Program-made: the position numbers and the translations under genes
The notes under the pieces: model-generated
Databases searched by the model: none
What the model was told of the DNA's origin: nothing
The model's input: the letters and a program-made list of their open reading frames with translations, nothing else
DNA from: Curtobacterium oceanosedimentum
Lineage (GTDB): Bacteria > Actinomycetota > Actinomycetes > Actinomycetales > Microbacteriaceae
DNA length: 64,000 nucleotides
Assembly (NCBI RefSeq): GCF_020297365.1
Contig: NZ_JAIXIG010000012.1
Coordinates: 33,377 to 97,376, forward strand
Direction: 5' to 3'
In this document: piece after piece, positions 55,403 through 63,975 of the stretch
Position numbering within the stretch: position 1 is the first letter of the stretch
Layout: every line of letters begins with the position of its first letter

Positions 55403-56197
55403 TCACTCCGGGTCGTAGGTGCGGACCCAGTCGATCTGCAGGTGGCCAGGGTCGCCCCAGTTGCCGACCTGGAACATGTAGCGGTGCGGCGTGGTCGGGA
55501 CGTTCCGCGGCACGGTGAAGACGAGCTTGCCGTCCAGGTAGTACCGGATGATCTTCCCCGGGACCCACTCGGTCGTGTAGGTGTGCCAGTCCTGCCACGA
55601 CACGCGCGTGTTGTAGTGCTCGGTGTCACGCTCGGACCCGGGGGTCATCGAGTGGTGGAACACCCGAGGCGATCCCTCGAACTGTCCCTCCGGGTAGTTG
55701 AGTTCGCCGTCCACCCACGCGTCCGAGGTCGGCCAGAGCATCACGGCCACCCCGTTGCCCTCGCCGCCGGTCGCCCGGGCCCGGATGCTGAACGTGCCCC
55801 CGACGTGCGACCACGCCCCGGTCGGCGTGCCGAAGGTTCCGGCGGCGCCGTGCTCGCCGTCCATCGCCACGTCCATGGACCCGTCGTGCGCGCTGATGAG
55901 CGTGCCCGACCAGTACTTGCCGCCGGTGCCGTCCGGGTAGGGCTGCCACGAGTCGCGGTAGGTGGCGGCGAACGGCCCACCTGCCGACGCCGGGGTGTCG
56001 AAGTCCTCGGAGAACGTCGGCTCGCGGTCCGACAGGTACGACGGCATGGTCGGGGCCGGGGTCGGACTCGCCGTCGTCACACCGGCGTCCAGGTCCGTCG
56101 CCGAGGTCGCACGGTCGCCGGGCACCGCGGCCGCGGTCACCGCAAGGGCTCCGGCGGCTGCTGCCACGACGACGACCGTCAGGACCCGCCTCAGCAC
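55403..56197 (-). CDS. secreted glycoside hydrolase family 16 protein
   Basis: 264 aa. A signal peptide (1 to about 24) and a Thr/Pro linker are followed by a jelly-roll GH16 domain (about 60-263). The active-site strand reads GELNYPEGQ: E165 and E170 fit nucleophile and acid/base, but the middle Asp is N167. Substrate is probably a beta-glucan or similar. The GTG start overlaps a short upstream frame (see 56191-56253). Confidence 0.83.
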   Translation of the reverse strand: MLRRVLTVVVVAAAAGALAVTAAAVPGDRATSATDLDAGVTTASPTPAPTMPSYLSDREPTFSEDFDTPASAGGPFAATYRDSWQPYPDGTGGKYWSGTLISAHDGSMDVAMDGEHGAAGTFGTPTGAWSHVGGTFSIRARATGGEGNGVAVMLWPTSDAWVDGELNYPEGQFEGSPRVFHHSMTPGSERDTEHYNTRVSWQDWHTYTTEWVPGKIIRYYLDGKLVFTVPRNVPTTPHRYMFQVGNWGDPGHLQIDWVRTYDPE

Positions 56198-56253
56198 GAC
56201 GGCACCGCCGGTGTCCTGCCGACTGCGGCGTCGCTGGGCTGGTGCTCGGTCAC
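56191..56253 (-). promoter_or_regulatory. possible 20-codon leader peptide ahead of the GH16 gene
   Basis: GTG at 56253 follows a strong GGGGGA and reads VTEHQPSDAAVGRTPAVPSC then TGA. The GH16 GTG at 56197 lies 4 bases before that TGA, and has no ribosome site of its own, so translation of GH16 may depend on the leader. TACCCT at 56281-56276 could be its -10 box. Confidence 0.45.
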
Positions 56254-56347
56254 GTGGTCCCCCGTATCGCGGACAAGGGTAGCCCCTCGTCCGAGCCGGC
56301 GTCTGTCCCTCGGTCGAGGGGCGTCGGTTCCGTCCGGAATGCGAAAA

Positions 56348-56384
56348 CCCCGGTCAGCGCCGTGTTGCACGGAGCTGACCGGGG
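56348..56384 (-). terminator. terminator after tRNA-Thr
   Basis: Arms CCCCGGTCAGC and complement, extended inward by CCGT/ACGG with one mismatch, starting 10 bases after the tRNA 3-prime end on the minus strand. A T-rich or A-rich flank (GCGAAAA at 56341-56347) follows in the right sense. Confidence 0.8.
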
Positions 56385-56393
56385 TGTTGTCCG

Positions 56394-56466
56394 AGCCGCC
56401 TGTCGGAATCGAACCGACGACCTATTCATTACGAGTGAATCGCTCTACCGACTGAGCTAAGGCGGC
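56394..56466 (-). tRNA. tRNA-Thr (CGT)
   Basis: 73 nt, minus strand. Acceptor GCCGCCT pairs with AGGCGGC; D arm GCTC/GAGC; anticodon stem ATTCA/TGAAT with loop CTCGTAA, anticodon CGT; T arm GTCGG/CCGAC with loop TTCGATT. CCA is not encoded in the gene. Confidence 0.97.
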
Positions 56467-56499
56467 GCGCGCTCCGGTTCCGGAGCGGCACGAGCAATG

Positions 56500-56505
56500 A
56501 CTATA
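56500..56505 (-). promoter_or_regulatory. -10 box of the tRNA-Thr promoter
   Basis: TATAGT on the minus strand, 34 bases before the mature tRNA, with TTCGCG about 18 bases further up. A small GCTCCGG/CCGGAGC hairpin (56471-56486) lies in the short leader. The promoter overlaps the end region of the tetR gene, so part of it reads through coding DNA. Confidence 0.5.
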
Positions 56506-56510
56506 CAGGT

Positions 56511-57146
56511 TCACACGAGCGAACGCGAAACCAGCGCGTCGAGCTCCGCGAAGGAGCGTTCGAGCTCGTCGACGAGCTCCCCACCGGCATCGGAGGCCGA
56601 CCACTCCCACCACGCGTGCCGCAGTGCGGCGAGGGCGATGACCGCCGCGAGACCGGCCCGGCGTCGGAGCCCCTCGGGGTCCGCGGCGAGCACCGGGTCC
56701 GCGCGTTCGAGACGTCGTGCGACGGCGGCCTGCACCTCCGCCTGGAACTCCTGCATCGACGCCATCCGACGGCTGAACAGTTCCGGGTTGGCGCGGAGCA
56801 CCTGCTGCCGCTCCGCGACCAGGCCGCGTTCCGTGAAGAACGCCTGGGCTGAGTGCACCAGCAGGGCGCCGATGTCAGCCACCAGCTCACCGCTCGGCCC
56901 ACCGTCCACGAAGGCCTGCAGTGCGGCGTCGTCGGGCAACCGGGGGTCGTCGCCGAGGATCGCCTGTTCCTTGTTCGCGAAGTAGTTGAAGAACGTGCGG
57001 GGCGACACGTCGGCGCGGCGGGAGATCTCGTCGACCGTGACGGCGCCGAGGCCGTCCTCGACGGCGATCCGGAGAGCGGCCTGCTGGATCGCGAGTCGGG
57101 TGGCGTGGCGCTTCCGTTCACGCAGACCGGGTTCGGGGTCGGGCAT
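56511..57146 (-). CDS. TetR-family transcriptional regulator
   Basis: 211 aa. The N-terminal HTH is RLAIQQAALRIAVEDGLGAV, then TVDEISRRADVSPRTFFNYFANKEQAIL (about 15-60), the TetR pattern. The C-terminal ligand domain is not recognisable; it includes LRHAWWEWSASDAGGEL. No clear target gene lies next to it. The start ATG 57146 is where the HTH frame begins; the far longer frame upstream is shadow of holB. Confidence 0.88.
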   Translation of the reverse strand: MPDPEPGLRERKRHATRLAIQQAALRIAVEDGLGAVTVDEISRRADVSPRTFFNYFANKEQAILGDDPRLPDDAALQAFVDGGPSGELVADIGALLVHSAQAFFTERGLVAERQQVLRANPELFSRRMASMQEFQAEVQAAVARRLERADPVLAADPEGLRRRAGLAAVIALAALRHAWWEWSASDAGGELVDELERSFAELDALVSRSLV

Positions 57147-57170
57147 GCCGTGATTGTCGCATGCGGCACC

Positions 57171-57233
57171 GGGTCGCGGGTCCGGGGGCATGGGTCGCGG
57201 GCCCGGGGGCACGGCTCGCGGGCCCGGGGCCCG
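57171..57233. repeat. 21-base tandem repeat, three copies
   Basis: Units GGGTCGCGGGTCCGGGGGCA plus T at 57171, and variants at 57192 and 57213, upstream of tetR. It separates tetR from holB. May be simple slippage; it could carry operators for TetR but has no dyad symmetry of note. Confidence 0.65.
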
Positions 57234-57331
57234 GCTCTCGTGGCACGGGGTGCCCGGCACCGGCCCGTCACCGGCTCGGCGGGGCGCCGGCCTGGAGGCA
57301 CGGGTCGCCTCGCCCGGGTCGCCGCCGCCCG

Positions 57332-58474
57332 TCAGCGGCGCGCGCGGGCGATCGTGACGAGCAGGGCTTCCAGCGCCAGCAGCGCAGCGACGTTCGCAGC
57401 GATCCGCTGCCGGGCGAGGGCGACGGCGTCGAGCACCTCGAGCGCTGCGGCGGGCGGGACCGTCGGCAGCGCGTGGTCGAGCTGGTTCCGCATCGCGAGG
57501 TTCACCGGCTCGGCCGGGGCCCCGAGACCGAGCAGCAGCAGGTCGCGGTAGAGCGACGAGACGTCGACCAGGATGCGGTCCAGACCGTCGCGCAGGCTGC
57601 GGGTCGCCCGGCGCTTCTGGTCCTCCTCGAGGGCACGCAGCTGGGATCGGAGCGCCGGCGGGATGGTGCCACCGGGTTCGACGCCGAGCGACCGCAGGGC
57701 GGCGTCGCGCTCCTCGGAGTCGCGCTGCTCGGTGATCGACTTGGCGTCCTCGTCGGCGACCGCGAGCAGGTCGGCGGCAGCCATGACGGCGTCGCCGACG
57801 CTCCGCACGCCGAGCACCGTCGTCAGCGTGCGACGTCGGCGGTCGCGGGCGTCCTCGCTCGTGGCGAGTCGCTGGGCCATCCCGATGTGGCTCTGGGCCT
57901 GACGGGCCGCGTCCATCGCGAGCACCCGGTCGACACCGGTCCGTGCGACGAGCAGGTCGGCGACGGACTCGATGCCCGGCACCCGGAGACGCACCGAGCG
58001 GACGCGCGACCGGATCGTCGGCAGCAGGTCGGCCTCGCTCGGGGCGCAGAGGATCCACACGGTGCGTTCCGGCGGCTCCTCGAGCGCCTTGAGCAGCAGG
58101 TTCGAGGTGCGCTCGGTCATGCGGTCGGCGTCCTCGATGATGACGACGCGGTAGCGCCCGACCGACGGCGAGTAGTGCGACGAGGTGACGAGCTGCCGGA
58201 TCTCGTCGATGGTGATGATGACGCGCTGCGTGGTGAGCACCGAGACGTCGGGGTGCGTCTTCGCGGTGATCTGCCGGAGGGTGTGGTCGTCGTCCGGGCC
58301 GTCACCCACGAGCGCCGCGGCGAAGGCCGTCGCGACGTTCGAGCGGCCCGATCCGGGCGGGCCGGTGATGAGCCACGAGTGGGTCATGCCCCCGGTGCCG
58401 TCGGTGGACTCCGCGGCGTTCCGGAGCGACGCGACCGCTTCTTCCTGTCCGGTCAGGCCGTCCCACACGCTCAC
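57332..58474 (-). CDS. holB: DNA polymerase III delta-prime subunit
   Basis: 380 aa clamp-loader subunit. The AAA+ part has Walker A-like ITGPPGSGRSN (lysine replaced by Arg, as in delta-prime, which need not hydrolyse ATP), VVIIEDADRMTERTSNLLLKALEEPP and the sensor-1 arginines TIRSRVRSVRLR. The GTG start follows GAGGAT. It follows tmk after 25 bases in the topA-tmk-holB unit. Confidence 0.92.
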   Translation of the reverse strand: MSVWDGLTGQEEAVASLRNAAESTDGTGGMTHSWLITGPPGSGRSNVATAFAAALVGDGPDDDHTLRQITAKTHPDVSVLTTQRVIITIDEIRQLVTSSHYSPSVGRYRVVIIEDADRMTERTSNLLLKALEEPPERTVWILCAPSEADLLPTIRSRVRSVRLRVPGIESVADLLVARTGVDRVLAMDAARQAQSHIGMAQRLATSEDARDRRRRTLTTVLGVRSVGDAVMAAADLLAVADEDAKSITEQRDSEERDAALRSLGVEPGGTIPPALRSQLRALEEDQKRRATRSLRDGLDRILVDVSSLYRDLLLLGLGAPAEPVNLAMRNQLDHALPTVPPAAALEVLDAVALARQRIAANVAALLALEALLVTIARARR

Positions 58475-58499
58475 GGGACCATCCTCGCAGCGACCACCG

Positions 58500-59135
58500 T
58501 CATGCGGGGTCGACCTCGACGAGCGGCGCGACCGCGGCACGGATGCGGCGCTGGACCTCGTCGGTGGACTCGGCGGCGTCGACCACCAGGAAGCGCCCGG
58601 GCTCGGCGTCGGCCATGGCGCGGAACGCGTCGCGCACCGACTGGTGGAACGCCTCGGCCTCGGACTCCAGCCGGTCGAAGGTGTCGCCTCGCGCCGCGGC
58701 CACCCGCGCACGCCCGACCGTGACGTCGAGGTCGAGCAGGATCGTCAGGTCCGGGGCCAGACCGTCGGCCGCCCAGGTCGACACCGAGCGGATCTGGTCG
58801 GCACCGAGGCCGCGGCCGACGCCCTGGTACGCGACCGAGGAGTCGATGTAGCGGTCCTGCAGCACGACCTCGTCACGCGCGAGCGCCGGCCGGACCACGG
58901 TCTCGACGTGCTGTGCGCGGTCCGCCGCGTAGAGCAGCGCCTCGGCACGGGGCGCCACGTGGCCGCGCTCGTGCAGCACCATCTCGCGGATGCGGACCCC
59001 CAGGTCGGTGCCGCCGGGTTCACGGGTCCGCAGGACGGTGCGACCGTGTCCGACGAGCCACGCCGAGAGCAGCTCCGCCTGGGTCGTCTTGCCCGCACCG
59101 TCGCCGCCCTCGAGCGTGATGAACCGCCCGGTCAC
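58500..59135 (-). CDS. tmk: thymidylate kinase
   Basis: 211 aa. It makes dTDP from dTMP. P-loop FITLEGGDGAGKTTQAE at residues 5-21; TREPGGTDLG and the DRYIDSSVAYQG (DRY) motif are intact. The GTG start overlaps the topA stop by 4 bases (GTGA), so the two are coupled. Confidence 0.95.
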   Translation of the reverse strand: MTGRFITLEGGDGAGKTTQAELLSAWLVGHGRTVLRTREPGGTDLGVRIREMVLHERGHVAPRAEALLYAADRAQHVETVVRPALARDEVVLQDRYIDSSVAYQGVGRGLGADQIRSVSTWAADGLAPDLTILLDLDVTVGRARVAAARGDTFDRLESEAEAFHQSVRDAFRAMADAEPGRFLVVDAAESTDEVQRRIRAAVAPLVEVDPA

Positions 59136-61954
59136 TTCTTCTTGGCCGCCGTCCGGCGGGCCGGGGTCTTCTTCTTGACCGGCCCCTTGGCCCGCTTGTC
59201 CGCGATCAGCTGCACGGCACGCGCGTGGTCGACCGCCTCGACGTCCTCGCCCCGCGGGATCGTCGCGTTCGTCTCGCCGTCGGTGACGTAGGGGCCGAAC
59301 CGGCCGTCCTTCATCTTGATCGGCTTGCCGGAGACCGGGTCGGCGTCGAACTCCTTGAGCGCGGCGCTGGCGGTCCGGTTGCCGCCGTACTTCGGCTGCG
59401 CGAAGAGCTCGAGCGCGCCCGGCAGGTCGATGTCGAAGATCGCGTCCTCGCTGGGGAGCGTCCGGGTGTCCGTCCCCTTCTTCAGGTACGGACCGTAACG
59501 GCCGTTCTGCGCGGTGATGTCGTTGCCCGTCTCCGGGTCCTGCCCGACGACGCGCGGCAGGTCGAGGAGCTTGAGCGCGGTCTCGAGGTCGACGGTCTGC
59601 GGGTCCATCGACTTGAAGAGCGACGCGGTGCGTTCCTTCGGAGCGGCGGCCTTCTTGGTCGTCTTCTTCGCCGGAGCCTTCTTCGCCGGGGCCTTCCCCG
59701 CCGTGGCGGTCGTGCCCGCGGCGGCCTCGGCCGTGGCCGTGGCGTCGGTCGTCTCCGCTGCCGCGGGGGCCGCCTCGACGACCTCGCCGGTCTTCGGGTC
59801 CACCGTCGGCTCGGGTTCGGGCGTGCGCTCCGTGACGTAGGGACCGAAGCGGCCGTCCTTCGCCAGGACCTCCTTGCCGGTCTCCGGGTTCACGCCGACG
59901 ACGCGGTCGCCGAGCACGGGGGCGTCGACGAGTTCCTTCGCCTTGTCCACGGTGAGCTCGTCGGGGGCCAGGTCCTCGGGCACGTTGACCCGTCGCGGCT
60001 TCTCCGGGTCATCGCTCGGCACCTCGATGTAGGGGCCGTAGCGACCGATCCGCAGGGTGAGGCCCGGCGCGAGTTCGACCGAGTTGATCTCACGCGCGTC
60101 GATCTCACCGAGGTTGTCGATGACCGTCCGGAGGCCGCGCTGGTCGTCGTCGCCGCCACCGAAGTAGAAGCCCTTCAACCAGTCGACGCGGTCTGCGTCA
60201 CCGCGGGCGATGCGGTCGAGGTCCTCTTCCATCTCGGCGGTGAAGTCGTACTCCACCAGCTCGCCGAAGTACTCCTCGAGCAGACGCACCACGCTGAACG
60301 CGATCCAGTTCGGCACGAGCTGGGTGCCGCGGAGCGACACGTAGCCACGGTCGATGATCGTCGGGCTGATGGTGGGGTAGGTCGACGGGCGCCCGATCCC
60401 CAGCTCTTCCAGCGTCTTGATCAGGCTGGCCTCGGTGAAGCGCGGCGGCGGCGTGGTGTCGTGGCCCTTCGCCTCGACGTCCGTCACGGCGAGGTGCTCG
60501 CCCTCGGAGACGTTCGGCAGGGCGACGTCCTGGCCGGCACGCTCGGAGGACTCGTGGCGGTCCTCGTCACGGCCCTCTTCGTAGGCGCTGAGGAAGCCAC
60601 GGAACGTGATGACCGTGCCGGAGGCGGTGAACTCGGCGTCCGTGCCGTTCGCGGTCGAGGCGATGCCCTCCACCGACTCGGTCGACGCGATGCCGAGCAC
60701 GATCGACGCGGTCGATCCCTTGGCGTCCGCCATCTGCGACGCGATGGTGCGCTTCCAGATGAGGTCGTACAGACGCCACTCGACACCGGTCAGGGTGCCC
60801 TGCAGGTCCTGCGGGGTGCGGAACGAGTCACCGGCGGGGCGGATGGCCTCGTGTGCCTCCTGCGCGTTCTTGCTCTTGCTGGCGTACAGCCGGGGCTTGT
60901 CCGGCACCGTCGCCGCACCGTACAGGTCGGCCGCCTGCTTGCGCGCCGCGTCGATCGCCTGCTTCGAGAGCGAGACGGAGTCGGTACGGATGTAGGTGAT
61001 GTAGCCGTTCTCGTACAGGGTCTGCGCCGCGCGGGCGGTCTGCCGCGGCGACAGCCGGAGCTTGCGCGCCGCCTCCTGCTGGAGGGTCGAGGTGGTGAAC
61101 GGCGCCGCCGGGCGACGCGTGTACGGCTTCGAGTCGACGCTGCGGACCGTGGCGTCGCCGGCGCGCTCGAGGACGGTCGTCAGCGACGCCGCTGCGGCCT
61201 CGTCGAGACGGACGACGTCACCGCTGAGCGTGCCGCGGTCGTCGAAGTCACGGCCGGACGCGACCCGGGTGCCGTGGATCCGCGCGAGTCGGGCGGAGAA
61301 GGAGGACTCGCCGGCCTTCTCGAACCGGGCGGAGAGGTCCCAGTAGTTGGCGGAGACGAAGGCCAGGCGCTCGCGCTCGCGGTCGACGACCAGACGGGTC
61401 GCCGCGGACTGCACGCGGCCGGCGGACAGGCCCGGGGCGACCTTGCGCCACAGCACCGGTGAGACCTCGTACCCGTACAGCCGGTCGAGGATGCGGCGGG
61501 TCTCCTGCGCGTCGACGAGGGAGGTGTCGAGCTCGCGGGTCGCCTCCTGCGCGCGCTGGATCGCCTCCTTGGTGATCTCGTGGAAGACCATCCGCTTGAC
61601 GGGGACCTTCGGCTTGAGGACCTGCAGGAGGTGCCACGCGATGGCCTCACCCTCGCGGTCTTCATCTGTTGCGAGGTAGAGCTCGTCGGCGTCCTTCAGG
61701 GCACGCTTGAGTTCGGAGACCGTCTTCTTCTTGGCGTCGGACACGACGTAGTACGGCTCGAAGCCGTTGTCGACGTCCACCGAGAACTTGCCGAGCGAGC
61801 CCTTCTTGAGCTCGGCCGGGAGGTTCTTGGGCTCGACGAGGTCGCGGATGTGTCCGACCGAGGCCTGGACTTCGTATCCGTCACCGAGGTATTGCGCGAT
61901 CGTCTTCGCCTTCGCAGGGCTCTCGACGATCACGAGCTTCTTCGTGCCTGGCAC
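59132..61954 (-). CDS. topA: DNA topoisomerase I
   Basis: 940 aa. The Toprim domain starts KKLVIVESPAKAKTIAQYLG and has ATDEDREGEAIAWH; the catalytic tyrosine is in GYITYIRTDSVSLS. The C-terminus has the actinobacterial GRFGPYV-type repeats instead of zinc fingers, an Ala/Thr/Lys-rich insertion at about 780-830, and a basic tail (KKKTPARRTAAKKK). AAGGAG precedes the GTG at 61954. An upstream pilus gene reads 25 bases into it. Confidence 0.95.
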   Translation of the reverse strand: MPGTKKLVIVESPAKAKTIAQYLGDGYEVQASVGHIRDLVEPKNLPAELKKGSLGKFSVDVDNGFEPYYVVSDAKKKTVSELKRALKDADELYLATDEDREGEAIAWHLLQVLKPKVPVKRMVFHEITKEAIQRAQEATRELDTSLVDAQETRRILDRLYGYEVSPVLWRKVAPGLSAGRVQSAATRLVVDRERERLAFVSANYWDLSARFEKAGESSFSARLARIHGTRVASGRDFDDRGTLSGDVVRLDEAAAASLTTVLERAGDATVRSVDSKPYTRRPAAPFTTSTLQQEAARKLRLSPRQTARAAQTLYENGYITYIRTDSVSLSKQAIDAARKQAADLYGAATVPDKPRLYASKSKNAQEAHEAIRPAGDSFRTPQDLQGTLTGVEWRLYDLIWKRTIASQMADAKGSTASIVLGIASTESVEGIASTANGTDAEFTASGTVITFRGFLSAYEEGRDEDRHESSERAGQDVALPNVSEGEHLAVTDVEAKGHDTTPPPRFTEASLIKTLEELGIGRPSTYPTISPTIIDRGYVSLRGTQLVPNWIAFSVVRLLEEYFGELVEYDFTAEMEEDLDRIARGDADRVDWLKGFYFGGGDDDQRGLRTVIDNLGEIDAREINSVELAPGLTLRIGRYGPYIEVPSDDPEKPRRVNVPEDLAPDELTVDKAKELVDAPVLGDRVVGVNPETGKEVLAKDGRFGPYVTERTPEPEPTVDPKTGEVVEAAPAAAETTDATATAEAAAGTTATAGKAPAKKAPAKKTTKKAAAPKERTASLFKSMDPQTVDLETALKLLDLPRVVGQDPETGNDITAQNGRYGPYLKKGTDTRTLPSEDAIFDIDLPGALELFAQPKYGGNRTASAALKEFDADPVSGKPIKMKDGRFGPYVTDGETNATIPRGEDVEAVDHARAVQLIADKRAKGPVKKKTPARRTAAKKK

Positions 61955-62406
61955 GTGTCTCCTTGATCGATGGTGCTGATCGGCCCTGTCCACGAACGTG
62001 TCCGGGTCGACCGTGACATCGGTGACCGCGGGCCGACAGGCACACCATACACATAGTGTTCGGACGGGTCGCCCGCCGGACCGGCCACCGCGACCGCGCT
62101 GGCTGCGAACGGACCGCTGCCGATCCGGACGCGCACGCGGGCGGTCGTCGCGGCGACGTCGCAGGCGTCGAGGGCCGCTCCGTTCGCGCCGGCGACACGG
62201 GATGCGACGGCGCACGGCGCGCCGGGGAGGAGCCCGGTGGCGGTGGCCGCCGCCCCGGTCGCCGCTGCGTCCGCCGCGGCTGCCGCCCGCTCCGTGAGGA
62301 CGCGGTGCCCGGCAGCGGCGAGCGCCGTCGAGGCGAGCAGGACCGCCACCCCGAGCACCGCCGCGAGCAGGACGGTCGCCGAACCGTCCTCGCCGCCGCG
62401 TGCCAC
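61930..62406 (-). CDS. Rv3654c-like TadE-associated membrane protein
   Basis: 158 aa. One hydrophobic segment near the start (SATVLLAAVLGVAVLLASTALA), then an Ala-rich secreted part with two cysteines (GAPCAVASR and LDACDVAA), the plan of the actinobacterial Rv3654c-type proteins found after TadE genes. GGAGGGTGAC leads into GTG 62406. The last 45 residues after AGPA look non-conserved, and the stop lies within topA. Confidence 0.72.
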   Translation of the reverse strand: MARGGEDGSATVLLAAVLGVAVLLASTALAAAGHRVLTERAAAAADAAATGAAATATGLLPGAPCAVASRVAGANGAALDACDVAATTARVRVRIGSGPFAASAVAVAGPAGDPSEHYVYGVPVGPRSPMSRSTRTRSWTGPISTIDQGDTCQARRSS

Positions 62407-62407
62407 G

Positions 62408-62740
62408 TCACCCTCCCCCGGCGGCCGCACAGCCGGTGGCGCGGAGCGTCAGCGCCGCGAACGGACCGGCACCCGTGCGAGCGGCGTCGACGCAGACCAA
62501 CCCGCTCTCGCGGCGGACCGCGAGCGTGGCGCCGGGCGCGATCCGGGAGGCCGCGGCGAGTCCGGTGTCGTCCCCGCGTCCGACCGCCCGGGCCGCGGTC
62601 GCCGCCGCCGTCGTGAGCCGCCCCTGCCTGTCGACGACGAGCACCGCCGCGACGAGCGTGGTGAGCACGACGGCCACCACGGGGAGCGCGACGGCGAACT
62701 CGACGGTCACGGAGCCGCGTTCACGACGAGAGGGCGCCAC
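62408..62740 (-). CDS. TadE-like pilus assembly protein
   Basis: 110 aa. The TadE pattern: ERGSVTVEFAVALPVVAVVL forms the conserved N-terminal Glu plus membrane helix of a pseudopilin-like protein. It ends one base before the next gene. The GTG start lies inside the end of the DUF4244 gene, which implies coupling. It acts in a Flp/tad pilus at the cell surface. Confidence 0.83.
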   Translation of the reverse strand: MAPSRRERGSVTVEFAVALPVVAVVLTTLVAAVLVVDRQGRLTTAAATAARAVGRGDDTGLAAASRIAPGATLAVRRESGLVCVDAARTGAGPFAALTLRATGCAAAGGG

Positions 62741-62948
62741 GGACGAGGTCGGTCAGGATGGTCTGCACCTCGCCAGAGCGCATCACGGCGACGAGGACCC
62801 CGGCGAAGGCGACGGCGGCGAGGATGACGACGGCGTACTCGGCCGTCGCCGATCCCTGCTCGTCCCGCAGGCGTGACCGCCAGCGGGCACTCCAGCCGTC
62901 GCGCCGACTGCTCGGTGCGGGGTGGGTGGGGTCCGGTGTGCTGTTCAT
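62721..62948 (-). CDS. DUF4244/Flp pilin-like protein
   Basis: 75 aa. RLRDEQGSATAEYAVVILAAVAFA is a prepilin-like motif: a Gly before a hydrophobic helix with the conserved Glu. This is the Rv3656c/DUF4244 type, the probable major pilin of the tad cluster. AGGAAGGACGG lies before the ATG. It overlaps the TadE gene by 20 bases. Confidence 0.82.
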   Translation of the reverse strand: MNSTPDPTHPAPSSRRDGWSARWRSRLRDEQGSATAEYAVVILAAVAFAGVLVAVMRSGEVQTILTDLVRGALSS

Positions 62949-63033
62949 GGGTTCCGTCCTTCCTGTTGCGGTGGGACCAGCCTGTCCGGGATGCCGGGTC
63001 GGCCGCGTGCGCCGTGGACGTTCTGTGGAGAGG

Positions 63034-63975
63034 TCACCCGATGCCCACCGCGGTGGAGGACAGGACGCCCACCACGACGGGCACCACCCCCACCAGGACG
63101 AAGGCCGGCAGCACGCACACCCCGAGCGGCAGCACCAGTCGGACGGCGAGCCGCTCGGCGGCGGCCAGCCCGTCGGCGGCTGCCTCGTCCCGCACGTCCT
63201 CGGCGGCGCGTCGGAGCAGTCCGGCGGCGGGGACGCCGGCGCGGCGGGCCAGGTCGAGGACGTCGTGGAGCCGGGCGGCCTCAGCGGGTGGCGGTGCGGC
63301 ACCGCCGGACGCCTCGGCGACGGCCGCGCCCGCGGTCGTCCACGATCCCCCTCCGGCGACGGCGACGGCCCACGCGTCGAGGAGCACGCCGGGCACGTGG
63401 CCGTCGGGGGTGGCGGACCGCACCAGTCGTGCCGTCCAGCTCCGGCCGAGCGTGACCAGCACAGCGGCGAGCGCCGTGCACGCCCAGCCGGCCGGTGAGC
63501 TGACGAGCACCTCGACCGCTCCTGCGCCCCAGGCCGCCCCGAGACCGAGGCCGAAGAGCGGCAGGGCGAGCACGACCCGCGCGCTCATCCGCGGTCCGGC
63601 GAGCGCGACGCGGACGGCGCGGTCGGACGCCGCCGTGCGGCGCAGCGCCCCGGCGAGCGCGCGGAGCGTGTCGACCACCGGCGCTCCGGTGCGGTCGGCG
63701 ACCCGCAGCACGACGGCGATGTCCCGCTCGGCGGGACCGCCGTGCGTCGGGAGTCCCCCGACGAGCTGCCAGGCCCGCGGTGGCGGCACGCCGGCCGCGA
63801 CCAGGGTCGCGACCCGATCGAGCGCCCCCGCGACGACCGACGCACCAGAGGACCCAGAGGCCCCCGAGGCAGCCGAGCGGGGCCGACGTCCCGCGGCGGA
63901 CGCGCGAGGCGCAACCGGCGCGCGGGGCGCACCCGACGCGCGGGACGCGCGCACCGCACCACGCACCCGGCCCAC
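63034..63975 (-). CDS. type II secretion/Tad-type inner membrane protein (TadB/TadC-like)
   Basis: 313 aa. T2SSF-type: LVAAGVPPPRAWQLVGG, two pairs of hydrophobic segments (about 135-180 and 270-310), and DVLDLARRAGVPAAGLLRRA, the repeated GspF-like helix motif. It forms the platform for pilus assembly. The N-terminal 50 residues are Arg/Ala-rich and poorly conserved. The GTG at 63975 has GGGGAG before it, but the frame stays open to the window edge, so the true start could lie outside. Confidence 0.8.
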   Translation of the reverse strand: MGRVRGAVRASRASGAPRAPVAPRASAAGRRPRSAASGASGSSGASVVAGALDRVATLVAAGVPPPRAWQLVGGLPTHGGPAERDIAVVLRVADRTGAPVVDTLRALAGALRRTAASDRAVRVALAGPRMSARVVLALPLFGLGLGAAWGAGAVEVLVSSPAGWACTALAAVLVTLGRSWTARLVRSATPDGHVPGVLLDAWAVAVAGGGSWTTAGAAVAEASGGAAPPPAEAARLHDVLDLARRAGVPAAGLLRRAAEDVRDEAAADGLAAAERLAVRLVLPLGVCVLPAFVLVGVVPVVVGVLSSTAVGIG

